NCBI RefSeq assembly: GCF_014697355.1
Contig: NZ_JACJRQ010000024.1
Location: 1 to 64,000, forward strand
DNA: 64,000 nucleotides
Origin: Nostoc calcicola FACHB-3891
GTDB lineage: Bacteria; Cyanobacteriota; Cyanobacteriia; Cyanobacteriales; Nostocaceae
Direction: 5' to 3'
Numbering within the stretch: position 1 is the first letter of the stretch; the number at the start of each line of letters is the position of its first letter. Below are positions 51,527 to 60,720 of this stretch, piece after piece. The translations under genes and the position numbers were made by a program. Under the pieces are notes generated by a model. The model was not told the DNA's origin, ran no database searches, and saw only the letters and a program-made list of their open reading frames with translations.

Positions 51527-51867
51527 GTTCAAAACCTTCCTAACTGAGGGCTGAGATGGTAGTTATGTGAGGAGCAGCCTGGTTAAAGACGATACTTACA
51601 AGTGGAGAGTTTCCTACAACTTAGAGGAGGTTCGATGCTTCAAAATCCGATTATTTTTAATCCTGCGAATCCCTAATTCAATTTTAGAGTTTGCGCTTCT
51701 AGTCCGTCACTGTCCAATTATGTAAATTTTGGGGAGTGGGGAGTGGGGAGATGGGGAAGATGAGGGGGATGAGGGGATGAGGGAGAGGGGGAAGTGTGGG
51801 GAGATTATGAAAAAGCTTCCTACTCCTCGCACACCCACAATACCCTTTTTGGCCAATGCCCTATTCC
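51527..51867. other. Spacer with repeat arrays between GerMN gene and proS
   Basis: GGGGAGTGGGGAGTGGGG and GATGAGGGGGATGAGGGG tracts (51730-51799) are followed by CCCTATTCCCTACTCCC units (51859-51893, reaching into the proS 3' end). The first 170 bases should hold the GerMN gene promoter. Confidence 0.5.
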
Positions 51868-53682
51868 CTACTCCCTATTCCCTATTCCCTCATTAACCCA
51901 CTGTTTAAGTGTTGTTGTCACTTCATCAATGGCGATTTCTTGGGATTTACGAGTCGCTCTTTCTACAACTTCGACTTTGCCATTAGCGATCGCTCTTCCA
52001 GTTACAATCCTATAAGGTATGCCAATCAAGTCAGCATCTTTAAATTTCACTCCCGCCCGTTCATCGCGGTCATCGAGTAAGGTTTCGATTCCGGCTTGAT
52101 TGAGTTGTTTGTAAAGTTTTTCGGCGATTTCGACTTGTTGAGCATCATTAATGTTGGGAATTGTGACGATCGCGTGATAAGGTGCGATCGCTACTGGCCA
52201 AATAATCCCATCTTTATCATAAGATTGCTCGACGGCAGCTTGGGCTAAACGCGATACGCCTACACCAAAACAACCCATAAATAGCGGCTTTTCTTCACCC
52301 TGTTCGTTGGTATAAGTTGCTCCCATCGCTTGGGAATATTTAGTGCCTAATTGGAATATGTGACCTGCTTCAATTCCCCTGGCGCTTTGTAAGACTTGTT
52401 CTGGCTTGTGGACGGCGCGATCGCCTGGTCTTGCTTTACGCAAATCTACTACTTTATCTGGTAACTTAAATTGCTCTGACCAGTTAGCACCAACTACGTG
52501 ATAGCCAGTTTCATTAGCACCTGTGACAAAGTTTTTTAAATCAACGGCTGTTCGATCCACCAAGCGCAAAAACTTAGGATGGATCTGTTTATTGGCGGTG
52601 ATATACTCATCTGCAATGTCTGGCGCAATGTAACCTAAAGGCAGAGATTTCGCTGTCCATGTTTGCTGCGCTTCAGAATTTGGTACGCTCAAACTAATAA
52701 TAGTTGTAGCACCATAGTCAGAAGCTAATTTGGTCAATTCATTTTGCAATTTGACCTCATTAACTTCTTGGTCACCTCGGATGCTCACCAAAACCAACAC
52801 CGTCATACCATTGTTATAAACTGTTTGGTAAAGGACGTTTTTCACCACTTGGGTGGGAGAACATTTGAGGAATTTCGAGACTGTTTCAATCGTGTCTGTT
52901 CCAGGTGTATCGCGTTTCTCGTAGGTTGTAAACCGTGAGGTTTCGGCGTCAATTGGTAAAGAAACAGCCTTTTCTACGTTAGCGGCGTATTTACCATCCT
53001 CAGTGTAGAGAACCTCGTCTTCACCAGCTTCTGCCAAGATCATAAATTCTGTGGAACCAGAACCACCAATTGCACCAGAATCAGCTTCCACTGCCCGAAA
53101 AGCTAAACCGGAACGCCGCAGCATATTGCTGTAGGCTTTATACATATCCTGGTAGGTTTCTTTGAGGCTAGCTTCATCGACGTGGAAGGAGTAGCCGTCT
53201 TTCATGATAAACTCGCGTCCGCGCATCAAACCAAAGCGGGGACGAATTTCATCGCGGAATTTGGTTTGAATTTGGTAGAGATGCAGAGGTAGCTGGCGAT
53301 AGGAACGAATCATATCACGAGCGATCGCTGTGATTACTTCTTCATGAGTCGGGCCTAATCCTAATTGTTGATCGCGGCGATCGATTAGGGAAAACATGAT
53401 TCCCTCAGCTTTGGTGTAAGTATCCCAACGTCCCGATTCCTTCCATAAATCAGCGGGTTGTAATTGCGGTAAAAGACATTCTTGTGCGCCTGTAGCGTTC
53501 ATTTCTTCGCGCACAATTTGGGAAACTTTTTGCAGTACCCGCCACATCAGCGGCAGATAAGCATAGACACCGCTACCGATGCGACGAATGTAACCCGCAC
53601 GGAGTAATAATTTATGGCTGGGAATCTCAGCATCAGCTGGATCGTCCCGCAGTGTAACGAATAACATTTGTGATAGTCGCAT
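51868..53682 (-). CDS. proS: Prolyl-tRNA synthetase
   Basis: ProS charges tRNA-Pro. The 604-residue bacterial-type enzyme has class II motif 1 (GVYAYLPLMWRVLQKVSQIV), motif 2 (QTKFRDEIRPRFGLMRGREF), an inserted editing domain (about 230-400), motif 3 with GCFGVGVSRLAQAAVEQ, and a C-terminal anticodon-binding domain. The gene's 3' end runs through a CCCTATTCCC repeat, so its last residues (VNEGIGNRE) are partly coded by repeat DNA. Confidence 0.97.
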   Translation of the reverse strand: MRLSQMLFVTLRDDPADAEIPSHKLLLRAGYIRRIGSGVYAYLPLMWRVLQKVSQIVREEMNATGAQECLLPQLQPADLWKESGRWDTYTKAEGIMFSLIDRRDQQLGLGPTHEEVITAIARDMIRSYRQLPLHLYQIQTKFRDEIRPRFGLMRGREFIMKDGYSFHVDEASLKETYQDMYKAYSNMLRRSGLAFRAVEADSGAIGGSGSTEFMILAEAGEDEVLYTEDGKYAANVEKAVSLPIDAETSRFTTYEKRDTPGTDTIETVSKFLKCSPTQVVKNVLYQTVYNNGMTVLVLVSIRGDQEVNEVKLQNELTKLASDYGATTIISLSVPNSEAQQTWTAKSLPLGYIAPDIADEYITANKQIHPKFLRLVDRTAVDLKNFVTGANETGYHVVGANWSEQFKLPDKVVDLRKARPGDRAVHKPEQVLQSARGIEAGHIFQLGTKYSQAMGATYTNEQGEEKPLFMGCFGVGVSRLAQAAVEQSYDKDGIIWPVAIAPYHAIVTIPNINDAQQVEIAEKLYKQLNQAGIETLLDDRDERAGVKFKDADLIGIPYRIVTGRAIANGKVEVVERATRKSQEIAIDEVTTTLKQWVNEGIGNRE

Positions 53683-53754
53683 CGTTTATTCCCTTTCCAG
53701 AATCGCTAATTTCTATGTCAACTAAGAGTATGAATTATCAAGGATAAAGTACAA

Positions 53755-53880
53755 AGGAGCATTGGGAGTGCTGAGTGCTGAGTAGAAACACGATTAATCG
53801 CGTCTCTACAAGAGTTAGGAGTTAGGAGTTATTCTCACTCCCTCATCTCCCCCATTCCCCACTCCCCAGTCCCCAGTCAC
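53755..53880. repeat. Repeat-filled spacer with degenerate GTAGAGACG hairpin
   Basis: GCTGAGTGCTGAGT is followed by a hairpin of GTAGAAACACG and CGCGTCTCTAC (53782-53809, two mismatches). GAGTTAGGAGTTAGGAG and then CCCCACTCCCCAGTCCCC follow. The acyltransferase gene starts just downstream with AGGAG at 53884-53888. Confidence 0.6.
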
Positions 53881-53897
53881 TTTAGGAGAAAACAACC

Positions 53898-55295
53898 TTG
53901 TCTAATGTAATTTATCAAGCACAGCCACCTTTAGAATTTATTCCTCCAGCGTTTAACCCCTTATTTCTACGAGTTGTCCAGCTGTTGTTACCCAGTTGGA
54001 TAAATTGGCAAACACCTATTACCAAAATTGAAGCAGACAACGTAGAAGTTTTGGTAGATCTCTATCGCCAGTTCCAGGAGGGTAAGATCCGTTTTCTGCT
54101 GGCTTTTCGCCATCCTAAAACCGACGATCCGCTTGGTTTGGGCTACTTGCTGTCTCAACTCGTGCCAAAGGTAGCACGATCGCAAGGCACAGCGCTACAA
54201 CTTCCGATTCACGCTCATTTTATCTACGATCGCGGCATTCCTCTATGGGCAGGTTCTCACATTGGCTGGGTTATGTCTAGTTTGGGTGGTACTCCGATTC
54301 AGCGGGGTAAGGCTGACTGGACGGGGTTACGTTCGGCGCGTGATTTGTTTGCTAATGGGAAATTCCCAATGGCTGCGGCGCCAGAAGGTGCTACCAATGG
54401 TTTGTCGGAGATTATCAGCCCTCTGGAACCCGGTATTGCCCAGTTAGGTTTTTGGTGTGCTGAGGATTTGCAAAAAGCTGGACGTGAGCAACAAGTGTTT
54501 ATTGTACCAGTTGGGATTAAGTATAGTTATGTTGATGCTCCTTGGGATGCGATCGCTAATCTTTTAAGTGAATTAGAAGCGGCTAGTGGTTTACCTGTGA
54601 ATCCACCACAACCAGGTAATGTTGCTACTGTAGAAACGCTTTATCCCCGGTTATTAATTTTGGCGGAACATTTACTTTCGCTGATGGAAGTATTTTACAC
54701 GCGTTTTTATCATCAAAAACTACCAGATGCCAAGATTGTCGCTGAGCAAATTCCTGATAGAAATCAAGCTTTGGCAGTTCGTTTACAAGCTTTGTTGAAT
54801 GCAGCGTTACTAATATCAGAACAGTATTTTGATTTGCAATCAAAAGGTAGTTTAAGTGACCGCTGTCGGCGAGTAGAACAAGCTGGCTGGAATTATATAT
54901 TTAGAGAAGAATTTAAGGATGTGAAAGGAGTATCTGCTGTGGAAAAAGCTTTAGGCGATCGCGTTGCCGAAGAAGCCAATGCGCGGATGTGGCACATGCG
55001 TTTAGTAGAAAGTTTTGTAGCGGTTTCTGGTAATTATATTAAAGAAAAACCAACAGTAGAAAGGTTTGCGGAAACAACTCTAATTCTATGGAAAATGATT
55101 GCTAAAATTCAAGGTGATAAAGCTGTCCAGCGTCCACAATTAGGGAAGGAAAAAGTTAAAATAACTGTGGGTGAACCCATATCTATTTCTGAACGTTACC
55201 CGGCGTATAAAGAAAATCGTTTGGGTGCTAGGCAAGCTGTTGCAGATGTAACGAATGATTTGCAACAAGCCTTGGAGGCTTTGATTTTAAACTAA
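53898..55295 (+). CDS. 1-acyl-sn-glycerol-3-phosphate acyltransferase-like protein (PlsC/LPLAT domain)
   Basis: The 465-residue protein starts at TTG 53898, supported by AGGAG 9 bases upstream. The LPLAT acyltransferase motifs are visible: FRHPKTDDPL (HxxxxD, about 76-81), GGTPIQRGKADW, and APEGATNG. The C-terminal half (about 240-465) is helical and specific to cyanobacterial members. It should acylate a lysophospholipid or similar substrate at the membrane. The exact substrate is unknown. It stands alone. Confidence 0.88.
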   Translation: MSNVIYQAQPPLEFIPPAFNPLFLRVVQLLLPSWINWQTPITKIEADNVEVLVDLYRQFQEGKIRFLLAFRHPKTDDPLGLGYLLSQLVPKVARSQGTALQLPIHAHFIYDRGIPLWAGSHIGWVMSSLGGTPIQRGKADWTGLRSARDLFANGKFPMAAAPEGATNGLSEIISPLEPGIAQLGFWCAEDLQKAGREQQVFIVPVGIKYSYVDAPWDAIANLLSELEAASGLPVNPPQPGNVATVETLYPRLLILAEHLLSLMEVFYTRFYHQKLPDAKIVAEQIPDRNQALAVRLQALLNAALLISEQYFDLQSKGSLSDRCRRVEQAGWNYIFREEFKDVKGVSAVEKALGDRVAEEANARMWHMRLVESFVAVSGNYIKEKPTVERFAETTLILWKMIAKIQGDKAVQRPQLGKEKVKITVGEPISISERYPAYKENRLGARQAVADVTNDLQQALEALILN

Positions 55296-55311
55296 AATAA
55301 ATTAATAAGGA

Positions 55312-56079
55312 TTAATCAGGTAATTCGCCAAAGCGTTCTCGGTAACGCTGCAAGAGTTCTTCTGCCAATTCTCGTTGCTGTCGTTCCTGTTGGGCGCGAA
55401 TACTTTCCTGTTGGGCACGAATACTTTCCTGTTGGGCGCGAATACTTGCTTGTTCTGCAAGTTCTTCTGGAGTGGGAAATCTATTACCTTGCTCATCAAA
55501 CCAGTATAGCCAGTGGCGCTGCCATCCTTCATGGATACCTTCGCCTATACCAATTCCTAAGGCTATTTCAGGTATCCATACAGGTTCACCAAGCTGGCGC
55601 ACATATTCACCATTTTCTAAGCGATAAACCTCAAAAGATTCATGTCGATCGCGCTGATAATAATCAGGGTTGTAAATGACATAATACAGCACGCCCAACT
55701 GAGCATAATCGGTCTTTTTCTTATCGTATTCTCCGCCGTAGGTTTGAGAAACAACTTCCAATACCAATGTCGGAGAAACGTTATTTTCTTCTAACAAAAC
55801 ATAGCTTAACCTTCCCTTAGGATCGTTCTTGCGGCGTGGTACTCCTATGCTGAGAAAAGCATCGGGAATTATGGGAGTTCGCCGAATTTGACGTGTGCGA
55901 TCGTAAATTCCCATATCAACACCAAAAAACCAGTCCCATCGGTCTTGCCAAATTAAGGCTAAGATTGCTTTTAATAAGTTGGGAATCAGGTTTTGTAGTT
56001 CATTGTCCACAGGGGTATCGTCGGAGCAAGGTAACTCTTCTGAGGAAGGAAGATACTCAGGTGTGTTGTAGTCTAGCAT
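55312..56079 (-). CDS. Uma2 family protein with repeat-built coiled-coil tail
   Basis: The 255-residue protein has a Uma2 core (TPIIPDAFLSIGVPRRKNDP, then PTLVLEVVSQTYGGEYDKKK, then LGVLYYVIYNPDYY). The C-terminus (about 211-255) has three tandem copies of the 8-residue SIRAQQE(Q) type unit, encoded by a 24-base DNA repeat at 55370-55445. It ends in a predicted coiled coil EELLQRYRERFGELPD. Such tails vary in copy number by slippage. It is tail to tail with the acyltransferase gene. Confidence 0.88.
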   Translation of the reverse strand: MLDYNTPEYLPSSEELPCSDDTPVDNELQNLIPNLLKAILALIWQDRWDWFFGVDMGIYDRTRQIRRTPIIPDAFLSIGVPRRKNDPKGRLSYVLLEENNVSPTLVLEVVSQTYGGEYDKKKTDYAQLGVLYYVIYNPDYYQRDRHESFEVYRLENGEYVRQLGEPVWIPEIALGIGIGEGIHEGWQRHWLYWFDEQGNRFPTPEELAEQASIRAQQESIRAQQESIRAQQERQQRELAEELLQRYRERFGELPD

Positions 56080-56249
56080 GACGATTTATAGGGAAAATCC
56101 GTAAAAAATGATTTGCTGACTTCACCTTCAAGAAGGATACCAGTATCAGCATCAAATGACAACACAATTTTATTACTTTATTTATATAAATAACATTATG
56201 CCATGTATACATGGTGTATGGAAAAAGGTTGAGCGATCGCCTGTACACC

Positions 56250-56825
56250 TCAACCTGGAAATACCTTAGATAAATCCAGAACTAAATCAGGAAAATATGG
56301 CAGATGAACTGATTCATTTGGCAGATAAATAACTTTGCGACGATAACCAAACTTACCTTGCAAATGTTGGTAAGGTTCGCCATAACATTCAAGATAATTA
56401 TCTACTAAATTAAATATCCAATAGTCGTAAATACCAGCTTCTGCATAAAGAGATAATTTTACATCTTGATCGTATTTCAAAGTCGAATTAGAAATTTCAA
56501 TTACCAGCAATACATCAGATGGGCTAGGATGAGCTTCTAAATAGTCATCAGGACGATTTTGTACAATGACTAAATCGGGTTCTGGTTCACTGTCATCAGC
56601 TATAATAATTGGTTCTTGTCCTCGAATAATCGCTTTTTCTGCAACCAGCTTGAATAACTCCCGATATAAGCGGGTGCTGCAAACAGAGTGTGATGTACCT
56701 TTTGCTGCCATCTGTACTATTTCTCCTCTAATGAGCTCAACTCTATCATCCTCACGAAAGAAGCCGAGTTCTATGAGACGGTGATATTCAGCTATGGTGA
56801 AACGTTTAGCAGTAGCAAGGCTCAT
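56250..56825 (-). CDS. Uma2 family protein (DUF820)
   Basis: The 191-residue protein has the full Uma2 pattern: RFTIAEYHRLIELGFFREDD, RVELIRGEIVQMAAKGTSHS, SEPEPDLVIVQNRPDDYLE, DVLLVIEISNSTLKYDQDVK, and IYDYWIFNLVDNYLECY. It is the fourth member in the window and the most family-typical. Function is unproven. It is encoded on the minus strand between another Uma2 gene and the PD-(D/E)XK nuclease gene. Confidence 0.9.
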   Translation of the reverse strand: MSLATAKRFTIAEYHRLIELGFFREDDRVELIRGEIVQMAAKGTSHSVCSTRLYRELFKLVAEKAIIRGQEPIIIADDSEPEPDLVIVQNRPDDYLEAHPSPSDVLLVIEISNSTLKYDQDVKLSLYAEAGIYDYWIFNLVDNYLECYGEPYQHLQGKFGYRRKVIYLPNESVHLPYFPDLVLDLSKVFPG

Positions 56826-56912
56826 AACAGCTAAGGGAATGAAGGGTTATTTTTATTTTAATATAGTTGCGACTGATAAAATTTCTGCGAGAGAAGATGA
56901 TAATATATCTAG

Positions 56913-58031
56913 CTATTCTTCTTTATCAGCTTCTGTAGTTGCTTCTATACTTACACCCTTCCAAGGAAAATCGAAATATCGCTGAATATTTTTGAGTTCA
57001 TCAATGGATTCTAAGAAGAAATCTTTAATAGCAGATAGCTGGTTCTCTTGAGATAAAAACTGTTGTAAGCTTTTGCGATAGAAAATAGCTGACCATGTTG
57101 GTAAAATAGTTAAACTTTCAGGAATCCATATATCAGGCTTATCATTAATTATTTTTTTCATAGATTCAATAATTTTTTGGCGTTTTTCAAAACCAGGTGA
57201 AACCTCTAAACATATACCTAGATATGGATATTCCGTTAAATTATCTGGATTTAAATTAAAGTATCCAAGACCACACCAAAAATTTTCATCTGAAAACCTA
57301 GTATAAATAATATATCTACTGTGCCACTTCCATTGAGTTCTACTTGCTGCGCCTTTGATGACTCCTCCAAAAGCTAGCCTGAATTTCTCTTGTACTTCGT
57401 CATTGAGAGTTGATTCCATAAGATTGAGAGTTTTATTAAAGTTCACCATTGTCAATAAGTCAACTGATGAAAATTGATTGGTGTAAGACATTCCATTTTT
57501 CCTCATTAAAATTAAGATTTCTTGGGCTAATATATCACTTGCGTGTTTTTGTAATTGGTTATAGAATTGATGCCACCTCAATTGATAAAAACTTACCTTT
57601 GAGTATAAATTCAATGGTAAAATTTTGGTTTCATCTTTTGGATCGTAATCACGAGTGATGTAAATTAGAATTCTATTTCTGACATTCGGTAAATTGCTCA
57701 AAATTTCAGCATATTTTTTTAATTGCCCCGGTAATTCTGTAGACCCAATTTTTGATTCAATAAATATTACATCTGTAGTTAAACCAGTTGACAGTTCAGC
57801 TACAATATCAAATCTGCTATCTTCTGTATGGGTTTCAAGTCCTTTATGTTCTTGTTGAGTGGAAATTTTGATACTGGAATAGTTCTCATCACTAATGATT
57901 GAGTGATGTTTGAGCCAATCAAGTAAAATATTTTGATTCAGAGACAAAAAGTAAGCAACAATCTCGGTAACAAAATCTTCAAGCGGCTTGTTTGCTGAAT
58001 GGAGGTTGAGTAAATTGCTAAATAAAGACAT
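56913..58031 (-). CDS. PD-(D/E)XK nuclease superfamily protein
   Basis: The 372-residue protein has the nuclease core in its first third: E23 in VTEIVAYFL, D75 in SRFDIVAEL, the ExK motif E92-S-K94 in VIFIESKIG, and a QxxxY motif Q103/Y107 in PGQLKKYAEIL. The rest (150-372) is of unknown fold and may recognise a target. The gene is AT-rich and stands alone beside two Uma2 genes. Such proteins occur in defence contexts, but no partner is seen here. Confidence 0.75.
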   Translation of the reverse strand: MSLFSNLLNLHSANKPLEDFVTEIVAYFLSLNQNILLDWLKHHSIISDENYSSIKISTQQEHKGLETHTEDSRFDIVAELSTGLTTDVIFIESKIGSTELPGQLKKYAEILSNLPNVRNRILIYITRDYDPKDETKILPLNLYSKVSFYQLRWHQFYNQLQKHASDILAQEILILMRKNGMSYTNQFSSVDLLTMVNFNKTLNLMESTLNDEVQEKFRLAFGGVIKGAASRTQWKWHSRYIIYTRFSDENFWCGLGYFNLNPDNLTEYPYLGICLEVSPGFEKRQKIIESMKKIINDKPDIWIPESLTILPTWSAIFYRKSLQQFLSQENQLSAIKDFFLESIDELKNIQRYFDFPWKGVSIEATTEADKEE

Positions 58032-58279
58032 TTATTTTTAAATAGTTAAAGTAATTACGGAAAATTTACACGCTATAAGTTTGCAGCCACTTGAAAACGA
58101 GACTACAAAAAAATTATGCAATTTATGTTTGTATTTAGTATTGCTAAGGTTGCAGTAGTTATAACTTAGCCGATCGCCATTTGACAAGGAGACTCAAAAA
58201 AGAATACCAACAACAAATAGGGATAAAATTTTTACCCCTAAAAAATTGCGTATTATTTGAAAATAGCTAGAAAAAGCTA

Positions 58280-58825
58280 TTAATTTTCAGTTAAATGACT
58301 TTCTAACAAAGATGCGATCGCTTCAGGATGAATATTCTTGTATTTCTTTTTACCAAGGTGTAAAACACAGTTGGGGGCGCTGCTGCAACATTTTTGACAA
58401 CTGGTATGTTCGATGGTAACTTTGTCTAATAAACCGCGATCGCACAAAGTTTTTTCTAGTTCTGATAATAACCCCTTACCGCCACGCTTCAGGCAACCGG
58501 ACTTTTGACACACCATAATCTTGGCTTTCGGTGGGAGTGGCAAACTTTGAATCGGACAAGTACCAATTGGTGTGATTTGATAGGCTTTGATTTTAATTTC
58601 ACCTGTGTGCGAGTCTAACTGGCTGTGAGCAAAAACGCGAATTTGCTCACCAGGAACTAACAATAAACTCATAGAACGACGCAACTCTTTTGGCAATTTA
58701 ATTTCCATAGTTCCATCTGGAACTGCCAATTGCAAATATTTATATTTCTTCGGCTGGGCACCAACAAAACCTAAAAACTGTCCTTCAAGGTTCAATTCTG
58801 ATAACGTGAAATATTTGTTACCCAT
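58280..58825 (-). CDS. Thioredoxin-like [2Fe-2S] ferredoxin-domain protein
   Basis: The 181-residue protein has an N-terminal domain (1-95) of unknown type (FTLSELNLEGQFLGFVG, then EIKLPKELRRSMSLLLVPGE, OB-like). The C-terminal thioredoxin-like ferredoxin domain has Cys ligands in VCQKSGCLKRGGK (C106, C111) and TSCQKCCSSAPNCV (C143, C147). It probably carries a [2Fe-2S] cluster for electron transfer. It lies downstream of nifT on the same strand, separated by repeat DNA, and may serve nitrogen fixation (inference). Confidence 0.82.
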   Translation of the reverse strand: MGNKYFTLSELNLEGQFLGFVGAQPKKYKYLQLAVPDGTMEIKLPKELRRSMSLLLVPGEQIRVFAHSQLDSHTGEIKIKAYQITPIGTCPIQSLPLPPKAKIMVCQKSGCLKRGGKGLLSELEKTLCDRGLLDKVTIEHTSCQKCCSSAPNCVLHLGKKKYKNIHPEAIASLLESHLTEN

Positions 58826-58832
58826 GATTGAT

Positions 58833-58957
58833 TAAAAGTTAGGAGTTAGGAGTTAGGAGTTAGGAGTGAGAAGTTAAAAGTTAGGAGTTAGGAGTGAGAA
58901 GTTAGGAGTTATGAATCTTAACTCACACCTCACAACTCATAACTCTTAACTCCTAAC
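58833..58957. repeat. Inverted gttaggagtt arrays between nifT and ferredoxin-like gene
   Basis: Several AGTTAGGAGTTAGGAG units (58834-58908) face AACTCACACCTCACAACTC and CTCTTAACTCCTAAC (58919-58957). They form a long hairpin that probably ends the nifVZT transcript. Confidence 0.75.
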
Positions 58958-58962
58958 TATTT

Positions 58963-59166
58963 TTACGAAAGTCGTTTTGCTTCCACAGTTTGCGGTAAAT
59001 TCGCTACATCTGGTAATTCACGAAATTCTAATTCCCAGCCATTTGCTAAGGTGAGAATTTTACCTTCGTTGCCATCAGTTTGTTTGACTACTTCTTCTTC
59101 TAGGTCTTTTTTAGCAACGTAAACTACTAAAGTGCCGGCATCATTCACGCGTAACATTACTTTCAT
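58963..59166 (-). CDS. nifT: NifT (FixU family)
   Basis: NifT is a small protein of nif operons with an unclear part in nitrogenase maturation. I place the start at ATG 59166 (67 residues, MKVMLRVND), with GAGGA 6 bases upstream; an in-frame upstream codon at 59178 is not supported. The core VVYVAKKDLEEEVV and GKILTLANGWELEFRELPD is typical. The start lies inside the 3' end of nifZ (26-base overlap of the two genes), so translation is coupled. Confidence 0.9.
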   Translation of the reverse strand: MKVMLRVNDAGTLVVYVAKKDLEEEVVKQTDGNEGKILTLANGWELEFRELPDVANLPQTVEAKRLS

Positions 59167-59428
59167 GAGATTCCTCAACAGATTCTAGTTCTTTTTTCTT
59201 ACAGCCGACGACAATCCCTGTTTCTAAGAAATGCACAGCATATATATAGGAACTCTGCAAATATGTGCCTATACTTGCTATGTAGCCGACATCTCCTTTC
59301 TTAGCTAAAACTTGGCCGACTTCTTTACCAGGAAAGGTACCATCGTTTTTGATTAGTTTGCGAAGTCTGACTTTTTCACCAATTTCAAAAACGGGTGGCA
59401 AGTCTAGCTCTAATTCATCGCGTTGCAT
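59141..59428 (-). CDS. nifZ: NifZ
   Basis: NifZ helps form the P-cluster of the nitrogenase MoFe protein. The 95-residue protein contains PPVFEIGEKVRLRKLIKNDG, then VGQVLAKKGDVGYIASIGTY and YAVHFLETGIVVGCKKKELE, which match the family. It overlaps nifV by 14 bases at its start and nifT at its end, making a tight nifV-nifZ-nifT cassette. Confidence 0.93.
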   Translation of the reverse strand: MQRDELELDLPPVFEIGEKVRLRKLIKNDGTFPGKEVGQVLAKKGDVGYIASIGTYLQSSYIYAVHFLETGIVVGCKKKELESVEESHESNVTRE

Positions 59429-60548
59429 GAGAATACCTCTGTTCTCTGGCCAAATTCAAAACTTCTTCTGTGGTGAGGCTGCGTTTTTTCTGTACTGACT
59501 GATGGCGCACTGCGTCTAAAACTGACTGGGTTTCTTGTGAGTTTAAGAAAATTCCATACTGTTCTAGTAAGTTGGAAACTAAATGTCTTCCAGAATGTTT
59601 ACCTACTACTAAACGTCGTTCGCAACCCACTTCTTCGGGCGCAAATGGTTCGTAGGTGAGAGGGTTTTGCAGGACACCGTGAGCATGAATTCCGGATTCG
59701 TGGGCGAAGGTGTTTTCACCAACGATCGCTTTCCAAGGTGGAACATCTGCGCCTGAGGCGGCTGCAACTAGTTGAGACAGTTCTAGCAAGCCGGAAGTCT
59801 CAATTCCCAAATCTACGCCGTAGATGCGTTTAATCGCCATGACAACTTCTTCTAAGGCTGCATTTCCCGCCCTTTCACCCAAGCCGTTGACTGTGGTATT
59901 CACAGATGCGGCTCCAGCTTTGATCCCAGCAAGAGCATTGGCTGTTGCTAGGCCAAAATCATTGTGGGTGTGGATTTCTAGGGGAATTGTCAAAGCCGAA
60001 ACGAGTTGCTTGACTTTTGTGTAGGTGGTAAATGGGTCGAGAACTCCTACGGTGTCGCAGAAGCGGAAGCGGGATGCACCCCATTCTTGGGCGGAGAGTG
60101 CTACATCTAAGACGAAACTTTCATCAGCCCTAGAAGAATCTTCTCCCCCGACTGCTACCCAAAGACCGCGATCGACGGCGAAGCTGATGGAGTCTTTGAG
60201 TTTTTGTAGACTTACCCGCCATTGACCGTGAAATTTAGTGGCAATTTGGATACCAGAGACGGGGATGGCGATATGCACTCGGTTGAGACCGCAGGCGATG
60301 GAAGCCTTAATATCTGAAATGACAGCGCGGTTCCACCCCAAGAGTTTTGCTTGCAAACCCAAATCAGAAATTGCGGAAATTGCCCGTGTTTCTTCGTCAC
60401 CCATTGCTGGTATTCCAACTTCTAATTCGGGGATACCAATGGCATCGAGAAACTTGGCGATCGCCACTTTTTCTTTTAAGTTGAAAGCAACACCCGCTGC
60501 TTGTTCACCATCACGCAATGTAGTGTCATTAATGATGATTTGATTCAT
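59415..60548 (-). CDS. nifV: Homocitrate synthase NifV
   Basis: NifV joins acetyl-CoA and 2-oxoglutarate into homocitrate, the organic part of the FeMo cofactor. The 377-residue protein starts MNQIIINDTTLRDGEQAAG (metal-binding Asp and the catalytic Arg), followed by AIPVSGIQIATKFHG, RFCDTVGVLDP, HTHNDFGLATANALAG, and GERAGNAALEEV. GAGAGGGA lies upstream of the ATG. It is the first gene of nifV-nifZ-nifT. A heterocyst-specific promoter is expected but was not recognised. Confidence 0.95.
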   Translation of the reverse strand: MNQIIINDTTLRDGEQAAGVAFNLKEKVAIAKFLDAIGIPELEVGIPAMGDEETRAISAISDLGLQAKLLGWNRAVISDIKASIACGLNRVHIAIPVSGIQIATKFHGQWRVSLQKLKDSISFAVDRGLWVAVGGEDSSRADESFVLDVALSAQEWGASRFRFCDTVGVLDPFTTYTKVKQLVSALTIPLEIHTHNDFGLATANALAGIKAGAASVNTTVNGLGERAGNAALEEVVMAIKRIYGVDLGIETSGLLELSQLVAAASGADVPPWKAIVGENTFAHESGIHAHGVLQNPLTYEPFAPEEVGCERRLVVGKHSGRHLVSNLLEQYGIFLNSQETQSVLDAVRHQSVQKKRSLTTEEVLNLAREQRYSHATR

Positions 60549-60720
60549 TGCAAATATCCCTCTCTTGGAAGTATTCTCAATATCGTTTCTCTCTACTATT
60601 CCCAGTGATGGTAAATGCTAAAAATATCACAATACATATGTAGGATACATGATCCTCAATTATTGCCCAATTAGCAACATCACATCTGTATGACAAAGAA
60701 CCAAAAACTGGTATAATTTA

